61,485 bases of DNA from Actinomadura alba (lineage in GTDB: Bacteria > Actinomycetota > Actinomycetes > Streptosporangiales > Streptosporangiaceae): contig NZ_JABVEC010000043.1 of assembly GCF_014323705.1 (NCBI RefSeq), positions 1 through 61,485 of the forward strand, read 5' to 3'. Positions 50,091 through 58,257 of this stretch are shown here, piece by piece. The notes beneath the pieces are model-generated. The model worked only from the letters and a program-made list of their open reading frames with translations, was not told where the DNA came from and searched no databases. Position 1 is the stretch's first letter, and the number at the start of each line of letters is the position of its first letter. Position numbers and translations under genes: made by a program.

Positions 50091-51308
50091 ATGATGCGAG
50101 CCGGTCCCTCACAAGAGGAGATCCGCCGCCACAATCTCGGCACACTGCTTCGCTACATCCACCTGCACGGTCCCACCTCCAGGACCGTTCTCGCGGACCG
50201 GCTCGGGCTCAACCGCAGCACCATCATGGCGCTCACCGCCGAACTGACCGGTGCCGGCCTGGTTCGCGAGAAGCTGCCCAGCGAGACCGGCCGGGCCGGG
50301 CGACCCTCACTGGTCGTCCGGCCCGAGTCGACCCGCTTCTACGTCCTGGCGTTCGACGTCGGGGTGGACCGGCTCGCGGCGGCCCGGGTCGGTCTGGGCG
50401 GCGTGATCCTGGACCGCCGGGAGGCCGTACGGGAACGCAACGGCTTCGACCTGGACGAGGTCGTCGCCACCCTCGCCGGATTCGCCCGGCAGATGCTGCG
50501 CAAGGCCGATGCCGACACGGTCTGCGTCGGGGCGGGCGCGGCGTTCTGCGGTGTGGTGCGCCGGGGCGACGGTCTGGTGCGCTTCGGCCCCAACATCGGG
50601 CAGACGGAGGTGCCCTTCGGAGCCGCCCTCACCCGTGAACTCGACCTCGGGATGACCGTCTCGGTCGCCAACGACGCCAACCTGGGCGCGCTCGCCGAGC
50701 ACCAGCGCGGGATCGGCACCCGGTGCCAGGACCTGATCTACCTGCACGGTGACGTCGGCATCGGCGGCGGGATCATCGTCGGCGGGCGGCTCCTCGGCGG
50801 CGAGGGCGGGTACGGCGGCGAGGTCGGCCACATGGTCGTCAACCCGCGAGGACGCGCCTGCGGGTGCGGTTCCGCGGGCTGCCTGGAGGCCGAGGTCGGC
50901 GAGCGGGCCCTGCTCTCCGCCGCCGGGCGCGAGATGTCGGAGGACCTCATCGGCCGCGACGCGATCCGCGCCATCGTCGACGCCGCCGAACGAGGCGATG
51001 TCCTCGCCCGCGACGCGTTGCACCGCGTCGGGGACTGGCTCGGATTCGGCGTCTCGAACCTGGTCAACATCTTCAACCCGGAGATGGTGATCTTCGGCGG
51101 CATTCTGCGGGAGATCTATCTGAGTTCGGCCGCGCAGGTGCGCAGCCGGCTGAAGACCAACACGATGGCCGCCGCCCGCGAAGGGCTGCGGCTGCGCACC
51201 TCCGATCTCGGCGATGACGCGACCCTGGTGGGCGCCGCCGAACTCGCCTTCACCGAGGTGCTCACCAACCCACTGGAGGTCCTCACCCGGGCGGTGGCGG
51301 CCGGTTGA
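50091..51308 (+). CDS. ROK-family transcriptional regulator
   Basis: A 405-aa XylR/NagC-type repressor. The winged helix lies at about 10-75 (NLGTLLRYIHLHGPTSRTVL, RLGLNRSTIMALTAEL), followed by a ROK kinase-like domain with GDVGIGGGIIV and the zinc motif CGCGSAGCLE. It lies 31 bp after the permease gene and probably senses the imported sugar and controls this operon. The 3' end overlaps the convergent FUSC gene by 26 bp. Confidence 0.92.
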   Translation: MMRAGPSQEEIRRHNLGTLLRYIHLHGPTSRTVLADRLGLNRSTIMALTAELTGAGLVREKLPSETGRAGRPSLVVRPESTRFYVLAFDVGVDRLAAARVGLGGVILDRREAVRERNGFDLDEVVATLAGFARQMLRKADADTVCVGAGAAFCGVVRRGDGLVRFGPNIGQTEVPFGAALTRELDLGMTVSVANDANLGALAEHQRGIGTRCQDLIYLHGDVGIGGGIIVGGRLLGGEGGYGGEVGHMVVNPRGRACGCGSAGCLEAEVGERALLSAAGREMSEDLIGRDAIRAIVDAAERGDVLARDALHRVGDWLGFGVSNLVNIFNPEMVIFGGILREIYLSSAAQVRSRLKTNTMAAAREGLRLRTSDLGDDATLVGAAELAFTEVLTNPLEVLTRAVAAG

Positions 51309-53565
51309 CGCCCGGCCGCGCGGCGCGCACGTCCGGACGAGCCTCGCGCAGCGCGCGGCAGAGGGCCTCGACGTCCGCGTGCAGAGCGTGCAGCACGTGG
51401 CGGAGGGCGGCCGCCTGCACGAGGGTCCGCCGTGCGGGCGTGGTCTCGCCCAGGCCGATGCCCTCGGCCAGCTCGGAACGGCGCCGCCGGATCAGGCGGG
51501 CCAGGAAGTCGTCCAGCTCGGCCAGCCGCTGTTCGATGTCCGGCTCGGGCCGCTCCAGGGCACGGCCCTCCCGAAGTTCACGCGCCGTGTCCTCCAGCCG
51601 GTCGGCGATGTGGTCCAGGATCGCCGGAACCGGTCCCGGGTCCACGTTCTCCTGCCCGGCGAGCTCGCTCAGGGTGACGAGGTAGTCGCCGATGCGGTTC
51701 GCCGCCGCGACGGCCGCCCCGAGCGCGGCGATGCGCTCGTTGTCGGGAGCGGGTTCCTGCCCCCTCCGCAGCATGGATTCGGCGACCTGCTCGACCGATT
51801 CTCTCGCCGCCGCCAGGCGGTCCTCCAACGGCACGTCCGACCCGGCGACCCGGACCGCCGCCGCCCGTACGGCCGAGGCGTACGCCTCGGACATGGCGGC
51901 CAGCCGCTCCAGCAGCACGGCGTCGTCGCGGCTGGACGGCCAGAACAGTCGCGCGGTCGTCAGCGCGATGAGACCACCGGTGACGGTCATCGCGATTCGC
52001 TCGGCGGCCACCGGCCAGTTCACCGGCGTGGCATAGTCGATCAGCATCATGACCAGCGGCGTGTTCAGCGCCGTCCAGACCGTGTAGCTGACCGAGCGCA
52101 GCGCATAGGCCACCAGGGCGGCGAAGAAGATGGCCCCGAGGAGGGCCGGCCTGCCGGGGGCGAGCGCGAGCAGGACGGCGCCCAGTGCCGCGCCGGCCGC
52201 CGTGCCGCCCACCCGCTGGGTCACCCGGGACGCCGTCTCGCCATAGGTGTGGCGGATGCACAGGACCACGGCGATCGGCAGCCAGTAGGCGTGCCGCAAC
52301 GGCAGCACCGCCCAGATCGACATGGCGATTGCCGTCGCGACGGCCGTACGGGTGGCCCGCCGGAACCGCAGCGACCGGGTCCGTACGTCGGTGCGCACGG
52401 TCTGCCAGAGCGTCTTCAGAGCGTCGGCGACGCGAGCACCGGGCGGCCGGGACAGGGTGATCTCCACCTTCAGCCCGCCGGCCACGATCTCGGCGGCCGC
52501 GTCGGTCGCGGCGGCGATCCGGTCGATCGCACGTACCGTCTGGCCCAGCAGTACGGGGGTCAGCGGATCGCCGTGGCCCTGACCGAGCCAAACCTCCCTC
52601 CGAAGCTCCTCCACCCGCTCCGCCAGCCGGGCCCGCGCATCGGACTTCGGCTCCGGCGCGGCCGCCGACCGGATCAGCGGTCCGGGGCCCGCGACCTGCG
52701 TCAGGAAGGCCAGCCGGCGGAGCCGGTCGGCCGGCGCCGCGATCGCCTGCTTCACCTCGGGGGTCCGCCCGACCACCGCCCCCGCGTCGGTCTCGGGCGG
52801 CCACCCCGCCCCCACCTCGTCCTCGGGCGATCGCCGCCGGGGCGCCATGACCAGGGCCCGCAGCGCCACGATCTCGTGCATGATCTTGGTGAGGGCTTCG
52901 GCCAGCGACCGCAGCCGGGAGTCCTCGTCCGCCGCGTGCCCGGCCGGATACAGCTCGGCCGCCGCCCGTACCGCGTTCAGCGCGTCGGTGGCGGCGCGAC
53001 GCCGTTCCTCCCAGATGTCGTCGGGCCCCACGACGGCTTCCAGCAGCTCGGCCAAGGCGCCGATGGCCTCCGCCGCGGCCACGAGGAACGGGCGCAGTCT
53101 CCGGTGCGGCCATGGCGCCAGGAACAGCAGGGCCAGCCAGAGACCGCCCCCCGCCTCCAGCCACACGTCGGTGGTCAGCGGATCGACCAGCGGCCGGACG
53201 GCGGCGAGCAACGTGGCGATCGCCAGCGTGATGCCGACCTGGGGGATCACCGATCCGACGGAGACGACCAGCGACACCACGACGACCGCGGCCCAGCGGT
53301 TCCCGCTGACCAGACCACCGATCGTCACCCCGATGGCGACGACCGCGACCGAGGCCATCAGCGAACGTGCCCGCAGGCCGTAGGGTCCCTGATAGGCCGC
53401 GTTGGCGACGAAGTAGGCGCCGATCGCCGCCCGGGCGCCCTCGGCCGTGTGCCCGGAGAGTACTCCGATCAGCAGTGGCACCGCCACGCCGACCGCCGAG
53501 GTGATCGCGTAATCCAGGGCCGCACGGCGCGCGGCCCCGCGACCGACCAAGCGTGGAACCGTCAC
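51283..53565 (-). CDS. FUSC-family (fusaric-acid-resistance-like) membrane protein
   Basis: A 760-aa protein with two membrane blocks (about residues 14-165 and 395-535) of about six helices each, separated by a soluble region and followed by a helical C-terminal domain. RQVGGTAAGAALGAVL-like sequence in the second block (RVGGTAAGAALGAVL) is the FUSC signature. Relatives export aromatic acids or act as envelope proteins. The GTG start follows GGGGGGT at 8 nt. No membrane-fusion partner is nearby. Confidence 0.8.
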   Translation of the reverse strand: MTVPRLVGRGAARRAALDYAITSAVGVAVPLLIGVLSGHTAEGARAAIGAYFVANAAYQGPYGLRARSLMASVAVVAIGVTIGGLVSGNRWAAVVVVSLVVSVGSVIPQVGITLAIATLLAAVRPLVDPLTTDVWLEAGGGLWLALLFLAPWPHRRLRPFLVAAAEAIGALAELLEAVVGPDDIWEERRRAATDALNAVRAAAELYPAGHAADEDSRLRSLAEALTKIMHEIVALRALVMAPRRRSPEDEVGAGWPPETDAGAVVGRTPEVKQAIAAPADRLRRLAFLTQVAGPGPLIRSAAAPEPKSDARARLAERVEELRREVWLGQGHGDPLTPVLLGQTVRAIDRIAAATDAAAEIVAGGLKVEITLSRPPGARVADALKTLWQTVRTDVRTRSLRFRRATRTAVATAIAMSIWAVLPLRHAYWLPIAVVLCIRHTYGETASRVTQRVGGTAAGAALGAVLLALAPGRPALLGAIFFAALVAYALRSVSYTVWTALNTPLVMMLIDYATPVNWPVAAERIAMTVTGGLIALTTARLFWPSSRDDAVLLERLAAMSEAYASAVRAAAVRVAGSDVPLEDRLAAARESVEQVAESMLRRGQEPAPDNERIAALGAAVAAANRIGDYLVTLSELAGQENVDPGPVPAILDHIADRLEDTARELREGRALERPEPDIEQRLAELDDFLARLIRRRRSELAEGIGLGETTPARRTLVQAAALRHVLHALHADVEALCRALREARPDVRAARPGVNRPPPPG

Positions 53566-53575
53566 GTCGCGGCAC

Positions 53576-53633
53576 CCCCCGGTCCGCCGCGTCCCCCGTC
53601 CCCCGGTGCGGCGCGTCCCCCGGTGCGGCGCGT
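53576..53633. repeat. 17-bp tandem units after the sixA gene
   Basis: CCCCCGGTCCGCCGCGT (53576-53592), a 7-bp partial, then CCCCCGGTGCGGCGCGT twice (53600-53616, 53617-53633). The array lies just downstream of the stop of the minus-strand sixA gene and covers the translation start region of the FUSC gene. Confidence 0.85.
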
Positions 53634-53647
53634 GCCGCGTCAGCGGG

Positions 53648-54121
53648 TCAGATCGAGGCCTTGGGACTCCAGTCCGCGGTCAGCCGCCCCGCCCCGGGCC
53701 GGATGCCCGCCCAACCGGCTCCGATGGCGATGACCGCGAGGGCGCACGTGGGAAAGGAGTCGCCGCCGGCGCCCGTCAGATCGTGCACCAGGTGGTGCAG
53801 CGACGGATTGTGCCCGATCAGCAGCAGCGTTCCGACCTGCTCGTCGGTCTGCGTGAGCAGGTCGAACAGCCCGCCGACGTCATTGGCGTAGATCTCCGGT
53901 TCGAAGCCCACCTCGGCGTCCACATCGAGGCGGCTGAGCGTCTGCCTCGTACGCTTGGCCGGCGAGCAGCGGACCAGGTCGGGTTTGAGGCCCGCCTTGC
54001 CGAGCCACTTGCCGGCCGCGGTCGCGTCGCGCCTGCCCCGGCCGGACAGCGGACGATCGATGTCGGGCAGCCCGAACTCGGTCACCGCCTTGGCGTGCCG
54101 CAGGACGATCAGTGTCGGCAT
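53648..54121 (-). CDS. SixA-family histidine phosphatase
   Basis: A 157-aa member of the RHG phosphatase superfamily. The phospho-histidine motif is LRHAKA (residues 7-12), with PLSGRGRRDA and the second histidine in LLIGHNPSL. SixA dephosphorylates histidine phosphotransfer domains; in actinobacteria the target is not known. The stop of a 39-aa membrane ORF lies 10 bp before the ATG and overlaps its ribosome site (TAGGAG). Confidence 0.87.
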   Translation of the reverse strand: MPTLIVLRHAKAVTEFGLPDIDRPLSGRGRRDATAAGKWLGKAGLKPDLVRCSPAKRTRQTLSRLDVDAEVGFEPEIYANDVGGLFDLLTQTDEQVGTLLLIGHNPSLHHLVHDLTGAGGDSFPTCALAVIAIGAGWAGIRPGAGRLTADWSPKASI

Positions 54122-54131
54122 CGGGGCGCTC

Positions 54132-54251
54132 CTAGTTCGGCGCGACGAGCGCCGCGATCAGCCACAGCACCGCGAGAACGCCCAACATCGCGCCGAAAAC
54201 GATCGCGAAGCCCTTGGCCCCCGAGATCGAGGTCCTCTCATCGCCCACCAT
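54132..54251 (-). CDS. 39-residue single-helix membrane protein
   Basis: A short gene upstream of sixA. The product begins MVGDERTSISGAK and has one hydrophobic helix at about residues 14-36, then ends VAPN. GGAGG lies 4 nt before the ATG, and TAG at 54132-54134 overlaps the TAGGAG ribosome site of sixA, so the two are coupled. I know no family for it. The ribosome site, the membrane helix and the coupling make it credible. Confidence 0.65.
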   Translation of the reverse strand: MVGDERTSISGAKGFAIVFGAMLGVLAVLWLIAALVAPN

Positions 54252-54301
54252 GCCGCCTCCTTCGGTCACCTACCAGGGTACGGTGACCGGTCGCCGAACG
54301 T

Positions 54302-54338
54302 GATCGAGGGCCGGTGACGGCGTCACCGGCCCTCGATC
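54302..54338 (-). terminator. 18-bp-arm hairpin terminator after the pyrophosphatase gene
   Basis: Arms at 54302-54319 and 54321-54338 are perfectly complementary. It lies 11 bp after the stop of the minus-strand hppA gene. No T tract is present. Confidence 0.85.
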
Positions 54339-54348
54339 GGTCAAGGTG

Positions 54349-56811
54349 TCACGACGTGGTCGCGGACTCCTTGTCCTCCTCGTCCTTCTCGCTCTGCACG
54401 GAAGCGCCGTCACCGGTCGCGTCGCCGGCGCCCACCGCGGAGGTGGTCTCCTTGGCGTTGCCGGCCGGGTCGCCGTCACCGGGCTCGATCGCCTCTCTGG
54501 GCGTCTCCTCGGCCGAGCCGAGCGGGGCGGCACGGCGCTTGGAGATCACGATCGCCCCGACCACGACGGCCACCGCGAGCACGGTGATCCCGATCCGCAG
54601 CGGCGTGTTGGCGGCGGTCGTGACCACGGCCTGCGCGATGAGCAGCGAGACCAGGTTCATCACCTTGATCAGCGGGTTGATGGCAGGGCCGGCGGTGTCC
54701 TTGAACGGGTCGCCGACCGTGTCACCGATGATCGTCGCCTCGTGCGCCGGGGAACCCTTGCCGCCGAGGTTGCCCTCCTCGACGAGCTTCTTGGCGTTGT
54801 CCCAGGCACCACCGGAGTTGGACAGGAACACCGCCATGAGGACACCCGCCGCGATCGCGCCCGCGAGGAACGCGCCCAGCGGGGCGTACCCGAGGGCGAA
54901 CCCGACCGCGATCGGGGTCATGATCGCCAGCAGGCCGGGGGTGGCGAGCTCGCGCTGCGCGTCCCGGGTACAGATGTCGACGACCCGGTCATAGTCCGGC
55001 TTCTCGGTGTAGTCCATGATCCCGGGCTTGGTGCGGAACTGCTCGCGCACCTCCATGACCACGCGGCCGGCGGCCCGGCCCACGGCCATGATCGCCAGTC
55101 CGGAGAACAGGAACACCACCGCGGCGCCGATGATGAGTCCGACCAGCACGTTGGGCGAGTCGACCGACAGGCTGAAGTTCTGGAAGACGCCCAGCGACTC
55201 CTTCACGCTCTGCGACGCATCGCCGAGCGCGGTCTCGACCGTCGTACGGAACGCGCCGAACAGCGCGGTCGCCGCCAGCACCGCCGTCGCGATCGCGATG
55301 CCCTTGGTGATCGCCTTGGTGGTGTTGCCCACCGCGTCGAGGCTCTCCAGCACCTTGGCGCCCTCGCCGGTCACGTCGCCGGACATCTCGGCGATGCCTT
55401 GGGCGTTGTCGGAGACCGGGCCGAACGTGTCCATCGAGACGATGACCCCGACCGTGGTGAGCAGCCCGGTGCCGGCCAGCGCCACCGCGAACAGCGCCAG
55501 CGTGGTGTTGCCGAAGCCGAGCAGGAAGGCGCCGTAGACGGCGGCACCGATCAACAGCGCCGAGTAGACCGCGGACTCCAGGCCCAGGGCTATCCCGGAC
55601 AGGATGACGGTGGCCGGCCCGGTCTTGGCACTGTCGGTGACGTCCTTGACCGGCCGCCGGTTGGTCTCGGTGAAGTAGCCGGTGAGCAGCTGGATCGCGC
55701 TGGCGAGCACGATGCCGATGATCACCGCCGCGATGGAGATGAGTCGCGGATCGACGTCGGCCAGCTGGGGGTCGTTCGCCAGCGAGGGGCTGAGTCCGTG
55801 CAACCCGGCGAAGGACGACGGGAGGTAGAGGAAGGCGGCCACGGCCACCAGCACGGCCGAGATGATCGCGGAGAGGAAGAAGCCCCGGTTGATCGCCGCC
55901 ATGCCGTTGCGGTCACGCTCTCGCGGTGCCACCGCGAAGATCCCGATCACCGCGGTGATGACACCGATCATCGGCACGATGAGCGGGAAGACGAGGCCCT
56001 CGGTGCCGAAGGCCGCCTTGCCGAGGATGAGCGCCGCGACCAGCATGACCGCGTAGGACTCGAAGAGGTCGGCCGCCATGCCGGCGCAGTCACCGACGTT
56101 GTCCCCCACGTTGTCGGCGATGGTGGCCGCGTTGCGGGGGTCGTCCTCGGGAATGCCCTGCTCGACCTTGCCCACCAGGTCGGCACCCACGTCGGCGGCC
56201 TTGGTGAAGATGCCACCGCCGACCCGCATGAACATGGCGAGGAGCGCCGCGCCGAAACCGAAGCCCTCGAGCACACCGGGCGCATCACCCTTGAAGATGA
56301 AAACGACGACCGCGGCGCCGAACAGGCCGAGCCCCACGGTGAACATGCCGGCGACGCCACCGGTGCGGAAGGCGATCCGCATGGCCGGCTTCTCGCCGGC
56401 CTCGCGGGCCGCCGCCGCGACCCTGACATTGCCGCGCACGGCGAGCCACATTCCGGCGAACCCGGTGATCGCGGAGAACAGCGCACCCACGACGAAGAAG
56501 ACCGAACGTCCGATCCGTACACTCGTGGTGTCCGCGGGCAGCAACAGGAGCAGAAACGGGATCAGGACCACGAAGATGCCGACCGTGCGGAACTGGCGCT
56601 TCAGATAGGCGCTCGCCCCCTCTTGCACGGCCGTCGCGATTTCCTGCATCTTCTCGGTGCCCTGGCCCGCGGCCAGCACCTGACGTACAAGTCCTCCGGC
56701 AACGGCCAGCGCCAAAAGTGCGATCACTCCGACGACGACGACCAGGGTGAGGTCGCCGCCGACAAGATCCACTTGTGCACTGGCCGGGCTGGAGAGGGTA
56801 AGCCCAGACAT
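54349..56811 (-). CDS. hppA: Membrane proton-translocating pyrophosphatase
   Basis: An 820-aa integral membrane enzyme coupling pyrophosphate hydrolysis to proton export. About 16 helices. The active-site motifs are DNVGDNVGDCAGMAADLFES, GGIFTKAADVGADLVGKVE and GNTTKAITKG; the lysine in GNTTKA marks the K+-independent subfamily. IIGDTVGDPFKDTAGPAINP is the third site. A hydrophilic acidic tail of about 60 residues follows the last helix. The ATG at 56811 is supported by GAGGAGGACGG; an upstream in-frame extension has no site. Confidence 0.94.
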   Translation of the reverse strand: MSGLTLSSPASAQVDLVGGDLTLVVVVGVIALLALAVAGGLVRQVLAAGQGTEKMQEIATAVQEGASAYLKRQFRTVGIFVVLIPFLLLLLPADTTSVRIGRSVFFVVGALFSAITGFAGMWLAVRGNVRVAAAAREAGEKPAMRIAFRTGGVAGMFTVGLGLFGAAVVVFIFKGDAPGVLEGFGFGAALLAMFMRVGGGIFTKAADVGADLVGKVEQGIPEDDPRNAATIADNVGDNVGDCAGMAADLFESYAVMLVAALILGKAAFGTEGLVFPLIVPMIGVITAVIGIFAVAPRERDRNGMAAINRGFFLSAIISAVLVAVAAFLYLPSSFAGLHGLSPSLANDPQLADVDPRLISIAAVIIGIVLASAIQLLTGYFTETNRRPVKDVTDSAKTGPATVILSGIALGLESAVYSALLIGAAVYGAFLLGFGNTTLALFAVALAGTGLLTTVGVIVSMDTFGPVSDNAQGIAEMSGDVTGEGAKVLESLDAVGNTTKAITKGIAIATAVLAATALFGAFRTTVETALGDASQSVKESLGVFQNFSLSVDSPNVLVGLIIGAAVVFLFSGLAIMAVGRAAGRVVMEVREQFRTKPGIMDYTEKPDYDRVVDICTRDAQRELATPGLLAIMTPIAVGFALGYAPLGAFLAGAIAAGVLMAVFLSNSGGAWDNAKKLVEEGNLGGKGSPAHEATIIGDTVGDPFKDTAGPAINPLIKVMNLVSLLIAQAVVTTAANTPLRIGITVLAVAVVVGAIVISKRRAAPLGSAEETPREAIEPGDGDPAGNAKETTSAVGAGDATGDGASVQSEKDEEDKESATTS

Positions 56812-57196
56812 CCGTCCTCCTCGACAGGGGCCAAGCCCTACCTCCAACGTGGGCACACGAATGACGCGCACCTATCCGTGTGACCGGTCAGCACATTCGG
56901 CAGGGCATTGCGGTGCCGGGAGTCTACGCACGCAGTGCGTGAATGAGAAGCCTGACGGTTCGTTAATACCGTCGACAGGAAAAGGCAAACCGTTTTTTGC
57001 CCAGGTTTGACCTGTTAATGACATCGTGGCACGTCGTCGGGGGCAGAGCCCGCACCGCCGTCCGTCGTCGTCCCGGGCCGCGGATGCGCGCCGAGCCCCG
57101 TGGAACGAGCCCACGGGAGGACGGGTGCGGCAGTGCCTGAACCGGCACCGGGGACGAGTCACGACCGATCGGCGTGACGAGGCCGACCGGCCGCGC
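56812..57196 (-). promoter_or_regulatory. hppA upstream region
   Basis: A 385-bp gap without a supported gene. On the minus strand, TATTAA (56968-56963) is a plausible -10 in a locally AT-rich segment, which would give a leader of about 145 nt. The -35 region is unclear. Confidence 0.4.
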
Positions 57197-57664
57197 TCAG
57201 GAACCGGTGGGCCAGCTCATCCGGATCTGCATGCCCTTGCGCGTCGAGGAGATCACGACTTCGTCGGCGAGCCCGGAGATGACGGCGAGGCCGAGTGCCC
57301 CGGGACCGCCGCCGAGCGGTCCGGAGAGGGTGGTGCCGTCCGTCCAGGCGTCCCGCCCCGTGGGAGAGGACGCGGCCGGGACCCCATCCAGGTCCTCTCC
57401 CGGCACCGTGTCGCTCACGATGACCTCGAACCGACGATCACCGTCGGCGGTCAGCTCCAGCTGAACGGGCTCGTCCGGGCAGTGCCGCCGGTGGGCCTCC
57501 ACGGCCCGGGAGCACGCCTCACCGACCGCCAGCCGTACCTCGTCCAAGAGCACTTCGGCAACACCACTGCGCCGGGCCACCGCCGTCACGATCAGACGTG
57601 CCGTACGGACATGCTCGGGCAGGGCACTGAAAGAAAGCTCAACAGTCGCCATGTCGGGGGCCAT
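57197..57664 (-). CDS. Anti-sigma-factor-type ATP-binding kinase (RsbW-like)
   Basis: A 155-aa GHKL ATPase-domain protein. The N box reads LLDEVRLAVGEACSRAVEAH, and the G1-like VSDTVPGEDLDG and G2-like GPGALGLAVI follow. RsbW proteins bind a sigma factor and phosphorylate an antagonist. The antagonist gene is 24 bp upstream on the same strand; no sigma-B-type gene is in the window. The start could be the ATG at 57664 or at 57652. Confidence 0.83.
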   Translation of the reverse strand: MAPDMATVELSFSALPEHVRTARLIVTAVARRSGVAEVLLDEVRLAVGEACSRAVEAHRRHCPDEPVQLELTADGDRRFEVIVSDTVPGEDLDGVPAASSPTGRDAWTDGTTLSGPLGGGPGALGLAVISGLADEVVISSTRKGMQIRMSWPTGS

Positions 57665-57688
57665 CTCGGGTGCGACCTCTCCCGGCCG

Positions 57689-58042
57689 CTACTTCTGGCT
57701 CTTACGGTTCTCCTGGGCTTCCTCGATCGAGTTGTGAATGCCGAAGACCTTGGTCAGCCCGGTGATCCGGAAGATCTTCAGGATGCGCTCCTGCGTGCAC
57801 ACCAGCTCGAGCGATCCGTCATGCGCGCGAACCCGCTTGAGCCCACCGACGAGCACGCCAAGGCCCGTCGAGTCGAGGAACTCGACCTTCTCCATGTCCA
57901 CCAGCAGGTGGAACTTGCCCTTATTGACCAGGTCGATGAGCTTCTCACGGAGCTTCGGCGCAGTGTAGACGTCGATCTCTCCTTCCACGTTGATGACCGT
58001 GAGGCCGTCATCGGTGGTGTAGTCGTTCACCTTCAGGTCCAC
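57689..58042 (-). CDS. STAS-domain anti-sigma factor antagonist (RsbV-like)
   Basis: A 117-aa STAS protein: GEIDVYTAPKLREKL, then VEFLDSTGLGVLVGG with the serine in DSTG as the expected phosphorylation site. It is paired with the RsbW-like kinase just downstream. The GTG at 58042 follows GAGGATTT; the open frame continues upstream without a ribosome site. Confidence 0.9.
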   Translation of the reverse strand: MDLKVNDYTTDDGLTVINVEGEIDVYTAPKLREKLIDLVNKGKFHLLVDMEKVEFLDSTGLGVLVGGLKRVRAHDGSLELVCTQERILKIFRITGLTKVFGIHNSIEEAQENRKSQK

Positions 58043-58257
58043 AAATCCTCCAGCGCCGTGCCGCGAGTGGTTCGGGGCAACGGGACCCCGGCCGTGATTC
58101 AACCACGCTCCGGCGCCGAGTTCACACGAAATCGCCACTGAGACGACTTGTTCGCGCCCATCACGACCTGCCGCTCCGCCGCTGGGGCATGGGGGGCCGG
58201 ACGTCCGCCGCCGGGACGTGTCCCCTTGTTGTCCCCAGGATGCAACACTGGAAACCT

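Noticed and set aside
51214..53733. 839-aa plus-strand open frame antisense to the FUSC gene
   Set aside because: Arg/Gly/Pro/Gln-rich with no domain; the opposite strand gives a coherent membrane protein.
54346..56883. 845-aa plus-strand open frame antisense to hppA
   Set aside because: Its composition (Arg, Glu, His, Asp, Gly repeats) mirrors hppA codons; the pyrophosphatase motifs on the minus strand are unmistakable.
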